Below, in pieces: positions 40,652-48,713 of a stretch of DNA of 64,000 nucleotides. The position numbers were made by a program, and so were the translations under genes. The stretch's first letter is position 1. Each line of letters opens with the position of its first letter. Origin of the DNA: Sphingomonas sp. G-3-2-10 (GTDB taxonomy: Bacteria > Pseudomonadota > Alphaproteobacteria > Sphingomonadales > Sphingomonadaceae); NCBI RefSeq assembly GCF_012927115.1, contig NZ_JABBFY010000001.1, positions 1,674,001 through 1,738,000 of the forward strand. Direction: 5' to 3'. Below the pieces are notes generated by a model. It saw nothing but the letters and a program-made list of their open reading frames with translations. It was not told the origin of the DNA and made no database searches.

Positions 40652-41446
40652 ATGTCCGAAGAACCGCATCTGCTGACCGAGGAACAGGATGGCGTCCTGA
40701 TCGCGACGCTCAACCGGCCGGAGAAGCTCAACGCGCTGTCGGCGGAGACGATGGCGCTGTTCGAGGCGGCGCTGGGCCGCTTCCGCGACACGCCGGAACT
40801 CAGGGTGATGCTGATCCGCGCAACCGGGCGCTTCTTCTGTTCGGGCGCAGACTTGCGCAGCGGCGCGCCCGGCGGCCCGGCAAGAACCGCCACCGCGATC
40901 CGCGAGAACCATCGCCGCGGGCTGCATGGGATGCAGCGCATCTATGACGAGATGGAGCATATCGAGAAGCCGATCGTCGGCGCGATCCATGCGACCTGCG
41001 TCGGCGGCGGGCTGGAAATGATGATGTCCTGCGACTTCCGGCTGGCAGCGAAGGGCGCGTCCTTCTCGTTCCCCGAGGGGCTGTTCGGCGTGCTGCCCGC
41101 CTCCAATGGCGTCAGCCGCCTGACGCGGATCTGCGGGCCGCACTGGGCGCGCTGGCTGATCATGGCCAACCAGAAGGCCGACGCCGATCGCGCGCTGATC
41201 ATGGGGCTGGTCCACGACGTACTGCCCGATGAGGGCTTTCACGATGCGGCGATGGAATTCTGCCGGCATTTGACGAAGCAGAATGCCGAACAGATGGGCG
41301 CTGCGAAGATCGCGATCGAGATGGCCAGCGAAGTCGGCCGCGACACCGGGCGGCATATCGAGCGCATGGCGAACAGCGCGCTGATGCTGAACCCGGCATA
41401 TCTGGAGGGGATCGAGCGGTATATTCAGGCGCTGGGGAAGAAGTGA
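40652..41446 (+). CDS. Enoyl-CoA hydratase/isomerase family protein
   Basis: A 264-residue crotonase-fold enzyme. It has LNRPEKLNALS (about 22-32), the oxyanion-hole motif FFCSGADLRS and AIHATCVGGGLEMMMSCDFR, with Glu in the position of the catalytic acid (FPEGLFGVLPA). Its likely role is hydration of the enoyl-CoA made by the fused dehydrogenase just before it; the gap is 13 bases with a GGAGGGG ribosome-binding site. Last gene of the 37365-41446 operon. Confidence 0.9.
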   Translation: MSEEPHLLTEEQDGVLIATLNRPEKLNALSAETMALFEAALGRFRDTPELRVMLIRATGRFFCSGADLRSGAPGGPARTATAIRENHRRGLHGMQRIYDEMEHIEKPIVGAIHATCVGGGLEMMMSCDFRLAAKGASFSFPEGLFGVLPASNGVSRLTRICGPHWARWLIMANQKADADRALIMGLVHDVLPDEGFHDAAMEFCRHLTKQNAEQMGAAKIAIEMASEVGRDTGRHIERMANSALMLNPAYLEGIERYIQALGKK

Positions 41447-41452
41447 CTCTAA

Positions 41453-41478
41453 AGCCCCTCCCCTTCAGAGGAGGGGCT
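41453..41478. terminator. Bidirectional hairpin
   Basis: Perfect 9-bp arms AGCCCCTCC and GGAGGGGCT with loop CCTTCAGA, between the convergent enoyl-CoA hydratase and TetR genes. Similar in design to the hairpin at 20936. Confidence 0.62.
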
Positions 41479-41489
41479 AAGAGAAGAAG

Positions 41490-42185
41490 TCACCCCTTCA
41501 CCCTAACCCGCGTATCCCGGATCCCCAGTTCCAGCAGCCGCGCCTCGGCGTGCAGCAAATGCCGATGGCTCGAAGAGAAGCGGGCGTGAAGCAAGTCCTG
41601 CAGCGTGGTGTCGGTGGTCACCGTCACGACGCGCTCCAGGCCGGTCATCAGCGCGGTGGCCATGCTGAACACCGGGCTGCCGGGATCTTCCAGATTGCCG
41701 TCCATCTGCTCGACGAACAGCCGCATCAGCGGCTGGGCGGAGCGGACGCGGTGGAGCAGCATGCCTTCGTCGCGCTGATCGGCCATGTTGTTACGCAAGT
41801 GGAGCAGGCGCGAATGCTTCACCCAGAAACCGTGATAGCCGGTGACGAAGGCCAGCGCACGCTCGCCAAGTTCCTCGTCCGGCCAGCGCTCGCGCAGCAG
41901 CGAGACATAGCTTTCCTCGGTGGTCGCCATCACCGGATCGAGCACCGCGAGCAGCAGTTCGGTCAGATCGTTGAAATAGAGATAGAGCGAGGTCATCCCC
42001 AGCCCCGCATTGCGCGCCACCGCGCTCAACGTGATCTGGACATCGGCGGGACCCGCCAGAAGCTCGTTGGTCGCCGCAAGGATACGCTCGCGCGTCGCCT
42101 GACCCTTGCGGCCCAGGCGCTGCCCGTTGAGATTGTGGCTGAGCGCCTTGGCCGGTTTCTGCTTCGCTGTCGTTACTGCATCCAC
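41490..42185 (-). CDS. TetR-family transcriptional regulator
   Basis: A 231-residue regulator. The N-terminal helix-turn-helix reads ATRERILAATNELL, then LSAVARNAGLGMTSLYLYFNDLTELLLAV; the C-terminal part is a helical ligand domain. The only sensible in-frame start close to the domain is GTG 42185 (MDAVTTAKQKPAK). The open frame upstream to 42470 runs through the aldehyde dehydrogenase gene. It follows that gene by 28 bases and may control it, or the P450 divergon to the left. Confidence 0.85.
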   Translation of the reverse strand: MDAVTTAKQKPAKALSHNLNGQRLGRKGQATRERILAATNELLAGPADVQITLSAVARNAGLGMTSLYLYFNDLTELLLAVLDPVMATTEESYVSLLRERWPDEELGERALAFVTGYHGFWVKHSRLLHLRNNMADQRDEGMLLHRVRSAQPLMRLFVEQMDGNLEDPGSPVFSMATALMTGLERVVTVTTDTTLQDLLHARFSSSHRHLLHAEARLLELGIRDTRVRVKG

Positions 42186-42213
42186 AGTCGAACTTGCCCC
42201 TAACCGGGTCTGT

Positions 42214-43680
42214 TCAGGCGGCGCGCCAGGCGATCGCCTTGGTCTCGAGGAACTCCTCGATGCCTTCCAGGCCCCATTCACGACCCACGCCACTGGCCTT
42301 GTAGCCGCCAAAAGGCAAGTCGCCGGCGATGCACATGCCCCCATTGACGCTGATCGAGCCCGAACGGACCCGGCGCGCAATGCGCATGGCGCGGTCGAAA
42401 TCGCCCGATGCGACACCGCCCGACAGGCCGTAATCGCTCTCGTTGGCGATTCGGATCGCGTCCTCGTCATCCTCGAACGGGATCACCACCAGCACCGGCC
42501 CGAAAATCTCCTCGCGAGCGATGCGCATGTCGTTGGTCGCGGCGAAGGCGGTCGGCTCGATGAAATAGCCATTGCCCTTGTCCGGCCGCATGTTGCCGCC
42601 CGCGAGCAGAGTCGCGCCCTCTTCCTTGCCGAGTTCGACATAGGACATCACCCGCTCCATCTGCCGCTGCGACACGACCGGACCCATGATGTGCTGGGGA
42701 TTGTCGAAATCGCCCCAATTGTCGCCGAAGCTGGCATAGCTGTGCTTGAGGATCGCCTTGGCTTCCTCGTAGCGGCTGGCAGGCACCAGCAGACGCGACT
42801 GGACTGCACAGCCCTGCCCCGCATGGAACACCAGCATTGCGGTGGCGACTTCCATCGCGAAGTTCGGCGCGTCGTCGAGGACGATCTTGGCCGATTTGCC
42901 GCCGAGTTCGAGGAAGACGCGCTTCAGCGTCGGCGCGCCCTGCTCCATGATCCGCTTGCCCACCCCGGTCGATCCGGTGAACGAAATCAGATCGACGCGC
43001 GGATCGGTGACCATCATCTCGCCCGCCAGCGCCGGATCGCTGCCGAACACGACGTTGAGGACACCCGCCGGGAAACCCGCTTCCGCCGCCAGCTCGCCGA
43101 AAATCGCGCCCATTCCCGGCGTGTTCGGCGCGGGCTTGAGGATAACGGTGCAGCCCGCCAGCAGCGCAGCCACGACCTTCCCCACATTGACGTAGAGCGG
43201 CACGTTCCACGGCGTGATCGCCGCGACGACACCGATCGGCTCGCTGACGGTCTTGCGATGGCTTTCGAAGCCGAAGCTGGAGCGCGTGCCGTAATCCTTT
43301 TCCCACGTCACCTGCGGGAAGAGGCGGAGATAATCGTCCCACCCGTCGAGCGCCATGTCGACATGCGCGCGGCCGACCGCGCCCAGCGCCGCGCCGGCTT
43401 CATGGCGGGCGAGATCGGAAAGGCGGCCACGATTGGCCTCGAACAATTCGCGCAGTTTCGTCACCAGCTTCACGCGCAGATCGGCGTTGGTCGACCAGTC
43501 GGTCGTATCGAACGCGCGGCGCGCGGCGGCGATCGCTGCCTCGACATCGGCGGCCGAAGCGTCCGCTGCCTTGCCCACCGGCTCGCCGGTCCACGGACCG
43601 ATCACGTCGAAGGTCGCGCCCCCCTCGGCATCGCGCAGCACGCCATCGATATAGAGTTTGGCGTCGGGCAAGATCGTCAT
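42214..43680 (-). CDS. NAD(P)-dependent aldehyde dehydrogenase
   Basis: A 488-residue aldehyde dehydrogenase with all catalytic residues: Asn159 in PWNVPL, Glu258 in LELGGKSA and Cys291 in GQGCAVQSR. The cofactor motif FTGSTGVGKRI is present. It oxidises an aldehyde to the acid, which can then be activated by the acyl-CoA synthetases found nearby. It sits in a minus-strand run of EthD-like protein, SDR, this enzyme and TetR. Confidence 0.93.
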   Translation of the reverse strand: MTILPDAKLYIDGVLRDAEGGATFDVIGPWTGEPVGKAADASAADVEAAIAAARRAFDTTDWSTNADLRVKLVTKLRELFEANRGRLSDLARHEAGAALGAVGRAHVDMALDGWDDYLRLFPQVTWEKDYGTRSSFGFESHRKTVSEPIGVVAAITPWNVPLYVNVGKVVAALLAGCTVILKPAPNTPGMGAIFGELAAEAGFPAGVLNVVFGSDPALAGEMMVTDPRVDLISFTGSTGVGKRIMEQGAPTLKRVFLELGGKSAKIVLDDAPNFAMEVATAMLVFHAGQGCAVQSRLLVPASRYEEAKAILKHSYASFGDNWGDFDNPQHIMGPVVSQRQMERVMSYVELGKEEGATLLAGGNMRPDKGNGYFIEPTAFAATNDMRIAREEIFGPVLVVIPFEDDEDAIRIANESDYGLSGGVASGDFDRAMRIARRVRSGSISVNGGMCIAGDLPFGGYKASGVGREWGLEGIEEFLETKAIAWRAA

Positions 43681-43708
43681 GATGCGGTGTTCCTGTCGGG
43701 TCGTTGGA

Positions 43709-44446
43709 TCAGCGGCGCGCGGCGCTGAGCGCGACGGTGCCGATGTGAAGGTCTGCGGGCATGTCGATCACCGCGCGGAAGGCATCGGTGACCGAGTTGT
43801 AGTGCGAAAGCGGGCGTTCGCGCAGGTTCAGGCCGACCTTCGCATTCTCGGTGGCGAAGCGGATCGCGACATCCTGCGGCCAGGGCGGCGCGGTCTTGGT
43901 TTCGTCGAACATCTGCCCGGCGCGGACCACGGTGACGCGCACGCCTTCGCTCTCGAGTTCGCGGCCCCACATGTCGGACACCAGTTCCAGCCCGGCCTTG
44001 GTGCCGGCATAGAGCCACAGCATCGGCATCTTGAGCGCCACGCCTTCGCTGGTGACGTTGATGATCTGCCCGCCCCCGCGCAGCAGCGGCAGTGCCTCGC
44101 GCGCGCAGAAGATCGGGCCGGCGAGATTGGTGGTGATCTGGCTGATCACCTGATCGTCGCTGACTTCGCCCAGCGTGAAAGGCTCGAAGATGCCGGCATT
44201 GTTGATGAGCACGTCGATCTTCGGATGCGTCTGCGCGATTGTGGCAAAGGCGGCGCGGACCGAGTCCGGATTGCCGACATCGCATTTGATCGCGAAATGC
44301 GGCGCGCCGATCTCGTCGGCGACAGCCTGAACCTTGGACAAGGTGCGGCCGAGCAGCACCACCGTCTCGCCGTCTCTGGCGAAGCGCCGCGCCAGCGCCC
44401 GGCCCAGTCCGTCTCCCGCACCGGTGATCACGATCGTCTTCGCCAC
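43709..44446 (-). CDS. Short-chain dehydrogenase/reductase (SDR)
   Basis: A 245-residue classical SDR: ITGAGDGLGRALARRFARDG, NNAGIF, the catalytic region INVTSEGVALKMPMLWLYAGTKAG with Y-x3-K. GTG 44446 is preceded by GGGAGAGAG, whereas the open frame upstream has no site. It probably makes the aldehyde, or a keto-intermediate, handled by the aldehyde dehydrogenase 28 bases downstream. Confidence 0.87.
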   Translation of the reverse strand: MAKTIVITGAGDGLGRALARRFARDGETVVLLGRTLSKVQAVADEIGAPHFAIKCDVGNPDSVRAAFATIAQTHPKIDVLINNAGIFEPFTLGEVSDDQVISQITTNLAGPIFCAREALPLLRGGGQIINVTSEGVALKMPMLWLYAGTKAGLELVSDMWGRELESEGVRVTVVRAGQMFDETKTAPPWPQDVAIRFATENAKVGLNLRERPLSHYNSVTDAFRAVIDMPADLHIGTVALSAARR

Positions 44447-44538
44447 GTCTCTCTCCCGAATTTTCTTATCGAACGACTCTGCACGCCACCCCGCGCCGGA
44501 CAAGGGCCGAGCGCATCGCGGCCGCGATGTTCGTCCGA

Positions 44539-45321
44539 TTACTTCGCCGGCTGCGCGAAATCCGCCGGATAGACCGACAAATCGCCGTCATAGGCGATGC
44601 CGCCCGGCCAAAACTCCTTGCCGCTGATCTTGCGGAAATAATGGACGGTGCGCGCGACCGAGCCCGCGGAAGAACGCGGCGCCATCGCGACCCAGCTGGG
44701 GCTGACGCCGCGCGCGCGGGCGCTGAAATCGCGGACGGTGAACAACAGATCGTCGGTCTGCTGCGCACAGAAGACGAGGTCGCTGCCCGGGCAATAGCGG
44801 CGCGGCTCGATCTGGAGATCGGACAGGCGGCCGCGCTTCATCGCGACCTTGCCGGGGACGCGAGTGACCTCGGGGCCGTGCACCTCGTCATACCATTTAT
44901 GATACTCGGCTTCGCGACCCGGTACGAAATTGGCGAGGATGATGCTGACGCCCGAGAAGGGCTGGTCCTTCCGGTGGTTCGGGCTGGAGACCCAGTCCGA
45001 ATACATCGCATAGCTGTGGATGCGCTCGGTCTGGGTGCTGTCGTCGATCAGCCCCGTGTCGCGTGCCTCGGCAAGCAACGGACCGAGTGCGGGCAGGTCG
45101 ATTTCTGGCGCGGGATAGTCGAACTCATAGACGCTCATGAAGCGCCACGGCTGCGGGATGTCCGGCATGATCTGCTCGGTCGTCACCTGATAGCGATCGG
45201 CGGCGCGGAAGCCGCGCAGGCGGGCGAGATCCTCGCGGTGCTTGCCGTCGAACCATGCGGCATAGTCCGCTTCGCGCGCGGCGAGCACGTTGTGCAGATG
45301 GATGGTGGTGTACAGGCTCAT
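44539..45321 (-). CDS. EthD-like double dimeric alpha/beta-barrel protein
   Basis: A 260-residue protein that seems to contain two related ferredoxin-like halves. The first has HNVLAAREADYAAWFDGKHREDLARLRGF; the second has ANFVPGREAEYHKWYDEVHGPEVTRVPG. The repeated W(F/Y)D-x-x-H(R/G)-x-(D/E) pattern is that of EthD and related stress-responsive barrel proteins. The function in this operon is unknown; such barrels often bind or isomerise cyclic intermediates. ATG 45321 has GAGG directly upstream. Confidence 0.72.
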   Translation of the reverse strand: MSLYTTIHLHNVLAAREADYAAWFDGKHREDLARLRGFRAADRYQVTTEQIMPDIPQPWRFMSVYEFDYPAPEIDLPALGPLLAEARDTGLIDDSTQTERIHSYAMYSDWVSSPNHRKDQPFSGVSIILANFVPGREAEYHKWYDEVHGPEVTRVPGKVAMKRGRLSDLQIEPRRYCPGSDLVFCAQQTDDLLFTVRDFSARARGVSPSWVAMAPRSSAGSVARTVHYFRKISGKEFWPGGIAYDGDLSVYPADFAQPAK

Positions 45322-45405
45322 CCTCGCCCCTCTCCTTTCGCGCCATGTTGGCGAAAGTCCGGACCTTGGCAATCGAGCGGGGCCACTGATCCCGCCAGCG
45401 ATACT

Positions 45406-45879
45406 CTAGCCGCGCGAGCCGTCCTCGGGCCGGCCGCCGCCGCGGAAATCGCTGAGGATGCGGGCACAGAGCATCAGTTCCTCGCGAGAATAATGGGCAA
45501 GCTGCTTCATCACGAGATCGCGAAGCTGCTGGCGCACCCGGTCGCGCACGCTTTCGCCCAGCGGGGTCAGCTTGAGTTCGGTGCGGCGGCCGTCGGTCGC
45601 GCTCTGGACCGAAGTTATCAGCCCGGCGTCGGTGAGGCGCACCAACTCGGCCGAGATCAGGCTGCGGCCGATACGGAAGACGTTGGCGATGTCGAGCGGA
45701 TAGACGTTGCCGACATCGATCAGCACGAGCATCCACGCGCCGCGCGGCCCGAGCGAATATTCCTCGGTGATGTCGCTCGTCGCTTCGTGCATCGGGCGCG
45801 ATGCGAACGACATGCCGTGGCACAGGAAGCCGATCTCGTCCCAGGTCATTGCCGGCTCGGGGGATTTCTTGGGCTTCAT
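45406..45879 (-). CDS. MarR-family regulator at the end of the DUF1592 operon
   Basis: A winged-helix protein of about 157 residues: YPLDIANVFRIGRSLISAELVRLTDAGLI as recognition helix, then the wing SATDGRRTELKLTPLGESV. Two starts are possible: ATG 45879 (MKPKKSPEPAMTW), chosen here, or ATG 45936, which overlaps the cytochrome b stop as TGATG. Neither has a good ribosome-binding site. Being the last gene of the redox operon, it is the best candidate to bind the GTTC-N7-GAA(C/T) sites upstream. That link is inference. Confidence 0.85.
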   Translation of the reverse strand: MKPKKSPEPAMTWDEIGFLCHGMSFASRPMHEATSDITEEYSLGPRGAWMLVLIDVGNVYPLDIANVFRIGRSLISAELVRLTDAGLITSVQSATDGRRTELKLTPLGESVRDRVRQQLRDLVMKQLAHYSREELMLCARILSDFRGGGRPEDGSRG

Positions 45880-45935
45880 CGAAGCTTTGACGTGGCCAGC
45901 GTGCCCTTCGCTGTCAAGCGGCAGCGCCCAGGCCA

Positions 45936-46601
45936 TCAGAGTTGCGCGCCGCCCGCGATCCACCATGCCACGCCGCCAGCGACCGCGACGGCGACCAGCA
46001 GCCGCCACGGATGGACGCGAGCGACAACCCTGCCCTCCCCTTCGCCAAGCGGCTCGCTGCCGGTGATCATCGTCCAGGTCAGGTTCCGTCGCCGCGCGAT
46101 CAGATAGAAGAGGATCGCCAGCACGTGCAGCACGACGAGGATCTGAAGCGCGGTGAAGCTAAGATGGTGGATATCCGCCGCGACGCGCCCCTGATCGAAG
46201 TCGACCAGATAGGACAGCGGACCGGAATCGATCCCGTCGATGTCGACCGCGAACAGCCCGGTGATTACCATTGCCGCGAGCACCAGCAGCAGCGCGATGA
46301 CGCTCAGCGCGCCGAGCGGATTATGCCCGACCGGCGTCTCGGCATCGCTTGAGCGCAGATAGGCAGCAATCGCGCGCGGCCCCTTCACGAACTGGCTGAA
46401 GCGCGCGGTGGCGGTGCCGAAAACGCCCCAGAGGATGCGAAACAACAGCAGCGCGCAGACGGTAAGGCCAGACAGCAGATGCCAGTCCATGTAGCGCATC
46501 TCCGCGCTCCACCACGAAAAGCCGATCAGGCCGACCAGCAGCCAATGGAACAGGCGGGTGGGCACATCCCACACATATTGCCGGGGAGACTTCAGCTTCA
46601 T
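45936..46601 (-). CDS. b-type cytochrome (cytochrome b561/hydrogenase b type)
   Basis: A 221-residue membrane protein with four main hydrophobic helices plus a C-terminal one. It begins RQYVWDVPTRLFHWLLVGLIGFSWW, the usual start of the cytochrome b561 family; His19, a His in helix 2 (DWHLLSG) and two in the last pair (DIHHLSF, VVLHVLAILFYL) can bind two hemes. It should pass electrons between a periplasmic donor and quinone. It lies 3 bases after the HiPIP gene. Confidence 0.92.
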   Translation of the reverse strand: MKLKSPRQYVWDVPTRLFHWLLVGLIGFSWWSAEMRYMDWHLLSGLTVCALLLFRILWGVFGTATARFSQFVKGPRAIAAYLRSSDAETPVGHNPLGALSVIALLLVLAAMVITGLFAVDIDGIDSGPLSYLVDFDQGRVAADIHHLSFTALQILVVLHVLAILFYLIARRRNLTWTMITGSEPLGEGEGRVVARVHPWRLLVAVAVAGGVAWWIAGGAQL

Positions 46602-46604
46602 CGC

Positions 46605-46916
46605 TCAGCCTTTCGGGGCGAAGGAATCGCACACGCTGGCGGCGGAGACAATGCCGCCGCTCAGCATCTGGCACTTGCCGCAGCCCCCGGCCGCGCCGGT
46701 GAAGAAGGCGCACTTGCCGCAAGACTTCTTCGGATCGGGTGATTGCGCCACGAAGTTGAGCGAACGCCGCCGGTTCTTCTGGCTGGCGGGCAAGGTATCG
46801 GGATTGACGCAGGGCGCCGCTCCCTGTGCCGCTGCTCCCGCACCGAGCAGCATCGCTACCGGTGCGGCGGCGGCGAGGCCCAGCAGGTTGCGCCGCGAAA
46901 GGGTCGTGTCAGCCAC
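46605..46916 (-). CDS. High-potential iron-sulfur protein (HiPIP), Tat-exported
   Basis: A 103-residue protein with a twin-arginine signal (SRRNLLGLAAAAPVAML) and the HiPIP cluster pattern C66-x2-C69, C82, x13, C96, with an extra Cys at 79. HiPIPs carry single electrons in the periplasm at high potential. GTG 46916 is preceded by GGAGG at good spacing, overlapping the end of the VOC gene by 8 bases. Its neighbours, a b-type cytochrome and a heme c protein, suggest an electron chain. Confidence 0.9.
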   Translation of the reverse strand: MADTTLSRRNLLGLAAAAPVAMLLGAGAAAQGAAPCVNPDTLPASQKNRRRSLNFVAQSPDPKKSCGKCAFFTGAAGGCGKCQMLSGGIVSAASVCDSFAPKG

Positions 46917-47382
46917 GCGATGCGCCTCCGACCAGTTCGAACTCATAACCGTCCGGGTCGCGGATCATCAGTACCGACGGGCCGCCCTTGTTCTCGTGAA
47001 CCTCACCCACGGCATAGCCCGCCGCCTTCATCCGCGCGGCGACACCGGCAAGATCGGGGACGCGCATCACGATCTTCTGGAAGCCGTCGCCGATCTGCAC
47101 CGGAGGCGATTTGCCCGGCCTCTCATCGCGCATCAGGATCAGCGCGAGCTTGCCCGCGCGGCCGTCCGCACACAGCATTACTTCGGTCAGCGGGCCGTGA
47201 TGCAGCGTGACGCAGGGCACCAGCCCGAGCGCAGCCCCGTAGAACTTCGTCGAACGATCGAGATCGGTGACGCGCAGCCCCGGCGCCATCAGCGACGCCT
47301 GCACCACCGGAGCAGGGGCATCCTGCGCGAAGGCGGCAGGTGCAATCGCGAGCAGCACCGCGCCAAACGCGAGCCGGATCAT
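46909..47382 (-). CDS. Exported VOC (glyoxalase-fold) protein
   Basis: A 157-residue VOC-superfamily protein with an N-terminal signal peptide (MIRLAFGAVLLAIAPAAFAQ), which is unusual since most members are cytoplasmic. The fold is clear: MAPGLRVTDLDRSTKFYGAALGL, then PDLAGVAARMKAAGY and RDPDGYEFELV with the C-terminal Glu that binds metal. ATG 47382 overlaps the DUF1552 stop (ATGA). Its task may be metal-dependent ring cleavage, isomerisation or simply binding of the operon's exported substrate. Confidence 0.88.
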   Translation of the reverse strand: MIRLAFGAVLLAIAPAAFAQDAPAPVVQASLMAPGLRVTDLDRSTKFYGAALGLVPCVTLHHGPLTEVMLCADGRAGKLALILMRDERPGKSPPVQIGDGFQKIVMRVPDLAGVAARMKAAGYAVGEVHENKGGPSVLMIRDPDGYEFELVGGASRG

Positions 47383-48713
47383 ACCAGCATCTCCGAGATG
47401 GACTTGTTGGTCTCCATCACTTCGGTACCCCATTTATCGACCGAAACGCCCATCACCTGCTGGAGCGTCAGGCCGACGCGCGTGACCGGCGTGCCTTCGC
47501 CCGCGACATGGATGCCGGTCTTGATCCGCCCGCCCGCGCTGCCCGCAGTCATCATCGGGATGTTGTCGATGGTGTGGAACTTGGCGAACTCGGTCTCGCT
47601 GTGCGCGAAGACCAGGCTGTGATCGAGCAGGGTGCCGTCGCCTTCCTTCACCGCATCGAGCGCGGCAACGAAATAGGCCCAGCCTTCCATGATCTTGTTC
47701 ACGAAATAGGTCGCCGAGGGCTGGTAGCCGAGCCGGTTGTCGAGTGGTTCCTCATGCGTCAGCTGATGGTGCGTGATCGTGCTGCCGATGCGGGTCAGCG
47801 ACGACGCGCCATTGTTGAAGTTCATGTTGAACACGCGCGTATTGTCGCAGGCGAGCGCCATCACCAGCAGATCGGTCATGATCTGGTGGTTGGTGATGAC
47901 ATTCTCGATCTCGGCATTCACTTCGCGGTCGCCCGGCTTGCGCGGGACGACGCAGCCCTGCATCGGCTCGGGCTTGGTCAGTTCGACATCGAGCTGGTTT
48001 TCCAGCTGGCGCAGCGACGTGAAATACTGGTCGAGCCGGTGCTTGTCCGACGCGCCCAACCGCGCTTCGAACGCCTTGCGCTGATCGGTCACGCCGGAAA
48101 GCACGCTGCGCCGGGCCATGACCTGCGGGTCGGGCGTGAAGCTGGCGCTGTTGGGATCGCGGAAGCCCGCGCCGAACAGGCGAGTGTAGAAGGCGGTCGG
48201 CGAGACCTCGGCCGGATTGAGGTTGCCGCTACCGCGTCCGCTAAGCGAGTTGCGCGGATCGCCGGTGGACGAAACTTCAAGCGAGCGGAAGCGGGTGCGC
48301 GTGCCGATCTTGTCGCCGATCAGCACGTCGAACGACGGTCCGGGCAGATTGCCCTCCCCCGTCGCCGCCATGCCGGTGCGGATGCCGATCCCGCCGCTGG
48401 TGTGCGGCAGATTGGGCTTGCCGTCGAGCGGCACGGTGAAGTCGCTGAAGACGTTGATCTTGTCGCGATGGGCGCGGATCGGTTCGAGTTCGGGCTTCAG
48501 GTCGTACCCTGCGCCGACCTTGTCGGGAAACCAGCGCGGCGGATTGACGCCCAGGCCCCAGAACCACGTCCCGAAACGGATCGGCACCGGCGCGCCAGTG
48601 GCGGCGAGCGCCTCGCCATTCACGTCGAGGAAGATGTCGAGCAGCGGCAGGCTGACGGCGACGGCGGCGCCGTTCATCATGCCCCGAAGTGCGGTGCGGC
48701 GTGTAAGGGTCAT
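47379..48713 (-). CDS. DUF1552 protein, Tat-exported
   Basis: A 444-residue protein of the DUF1552 family. The N-terminus MTLTRRTALRGMMNGAAVAVSLPLLD is a twin-arginine signal with the LPLLD stretch typical of these proteins. The body has WFWGLGVNPPRWFP, PHTSGGIGIRTG, and a C-terminal HSETEFAKFHTIDNIPMM. I recall DUF1552 as related to DUF1501 proteins of the alkaline phosphatase/sulfatase superfamily. In planctomycetes and myxobacteria such proteins are paired with large heme c DUF1592 proteins, as here by a 4-base overlap. Biochemical function is unknown. Confidence 0.9.
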   Translation of the reverse strand: MTLTRRTALRGMMNGAAVAVSLPLLDIFLDVNGEALAATGAPVPIRFGTWFWGLGVNPPRWFPDKVGAGYDLKPELEPIRAHRDKINVFSDFTVPLDGKPNLPHTSGGIGIRTGMAATGEGNLPGPSFDVLIGDKIGTRTRFRSLEVSSTGDPRNSLSGRGSGNLNPAEVSPTAFYTRLFGAGFRDPNSASFTPDPQVMARRSVLSGVTDQRKAFEARLGASDKHRLDQYFTSLRQLENQLDVELTKPEPMQGCVVPRKPGDREVNAEIENVITNHQIMTDLLVMALACDNTRVFNMNFNNGASSLTRIGSTITHHQLTHEEPLDNRLGYQPSATYFVNKIMEGWAYFVAALDAVKEGDGTLLDHSLVFAHSETEFAKFHTIDNIPMMTAGSAGGRIKTGIHVAGEGTPVTRVGLTLQQVMGVSVDKWGTEVMETNKSISEMLV

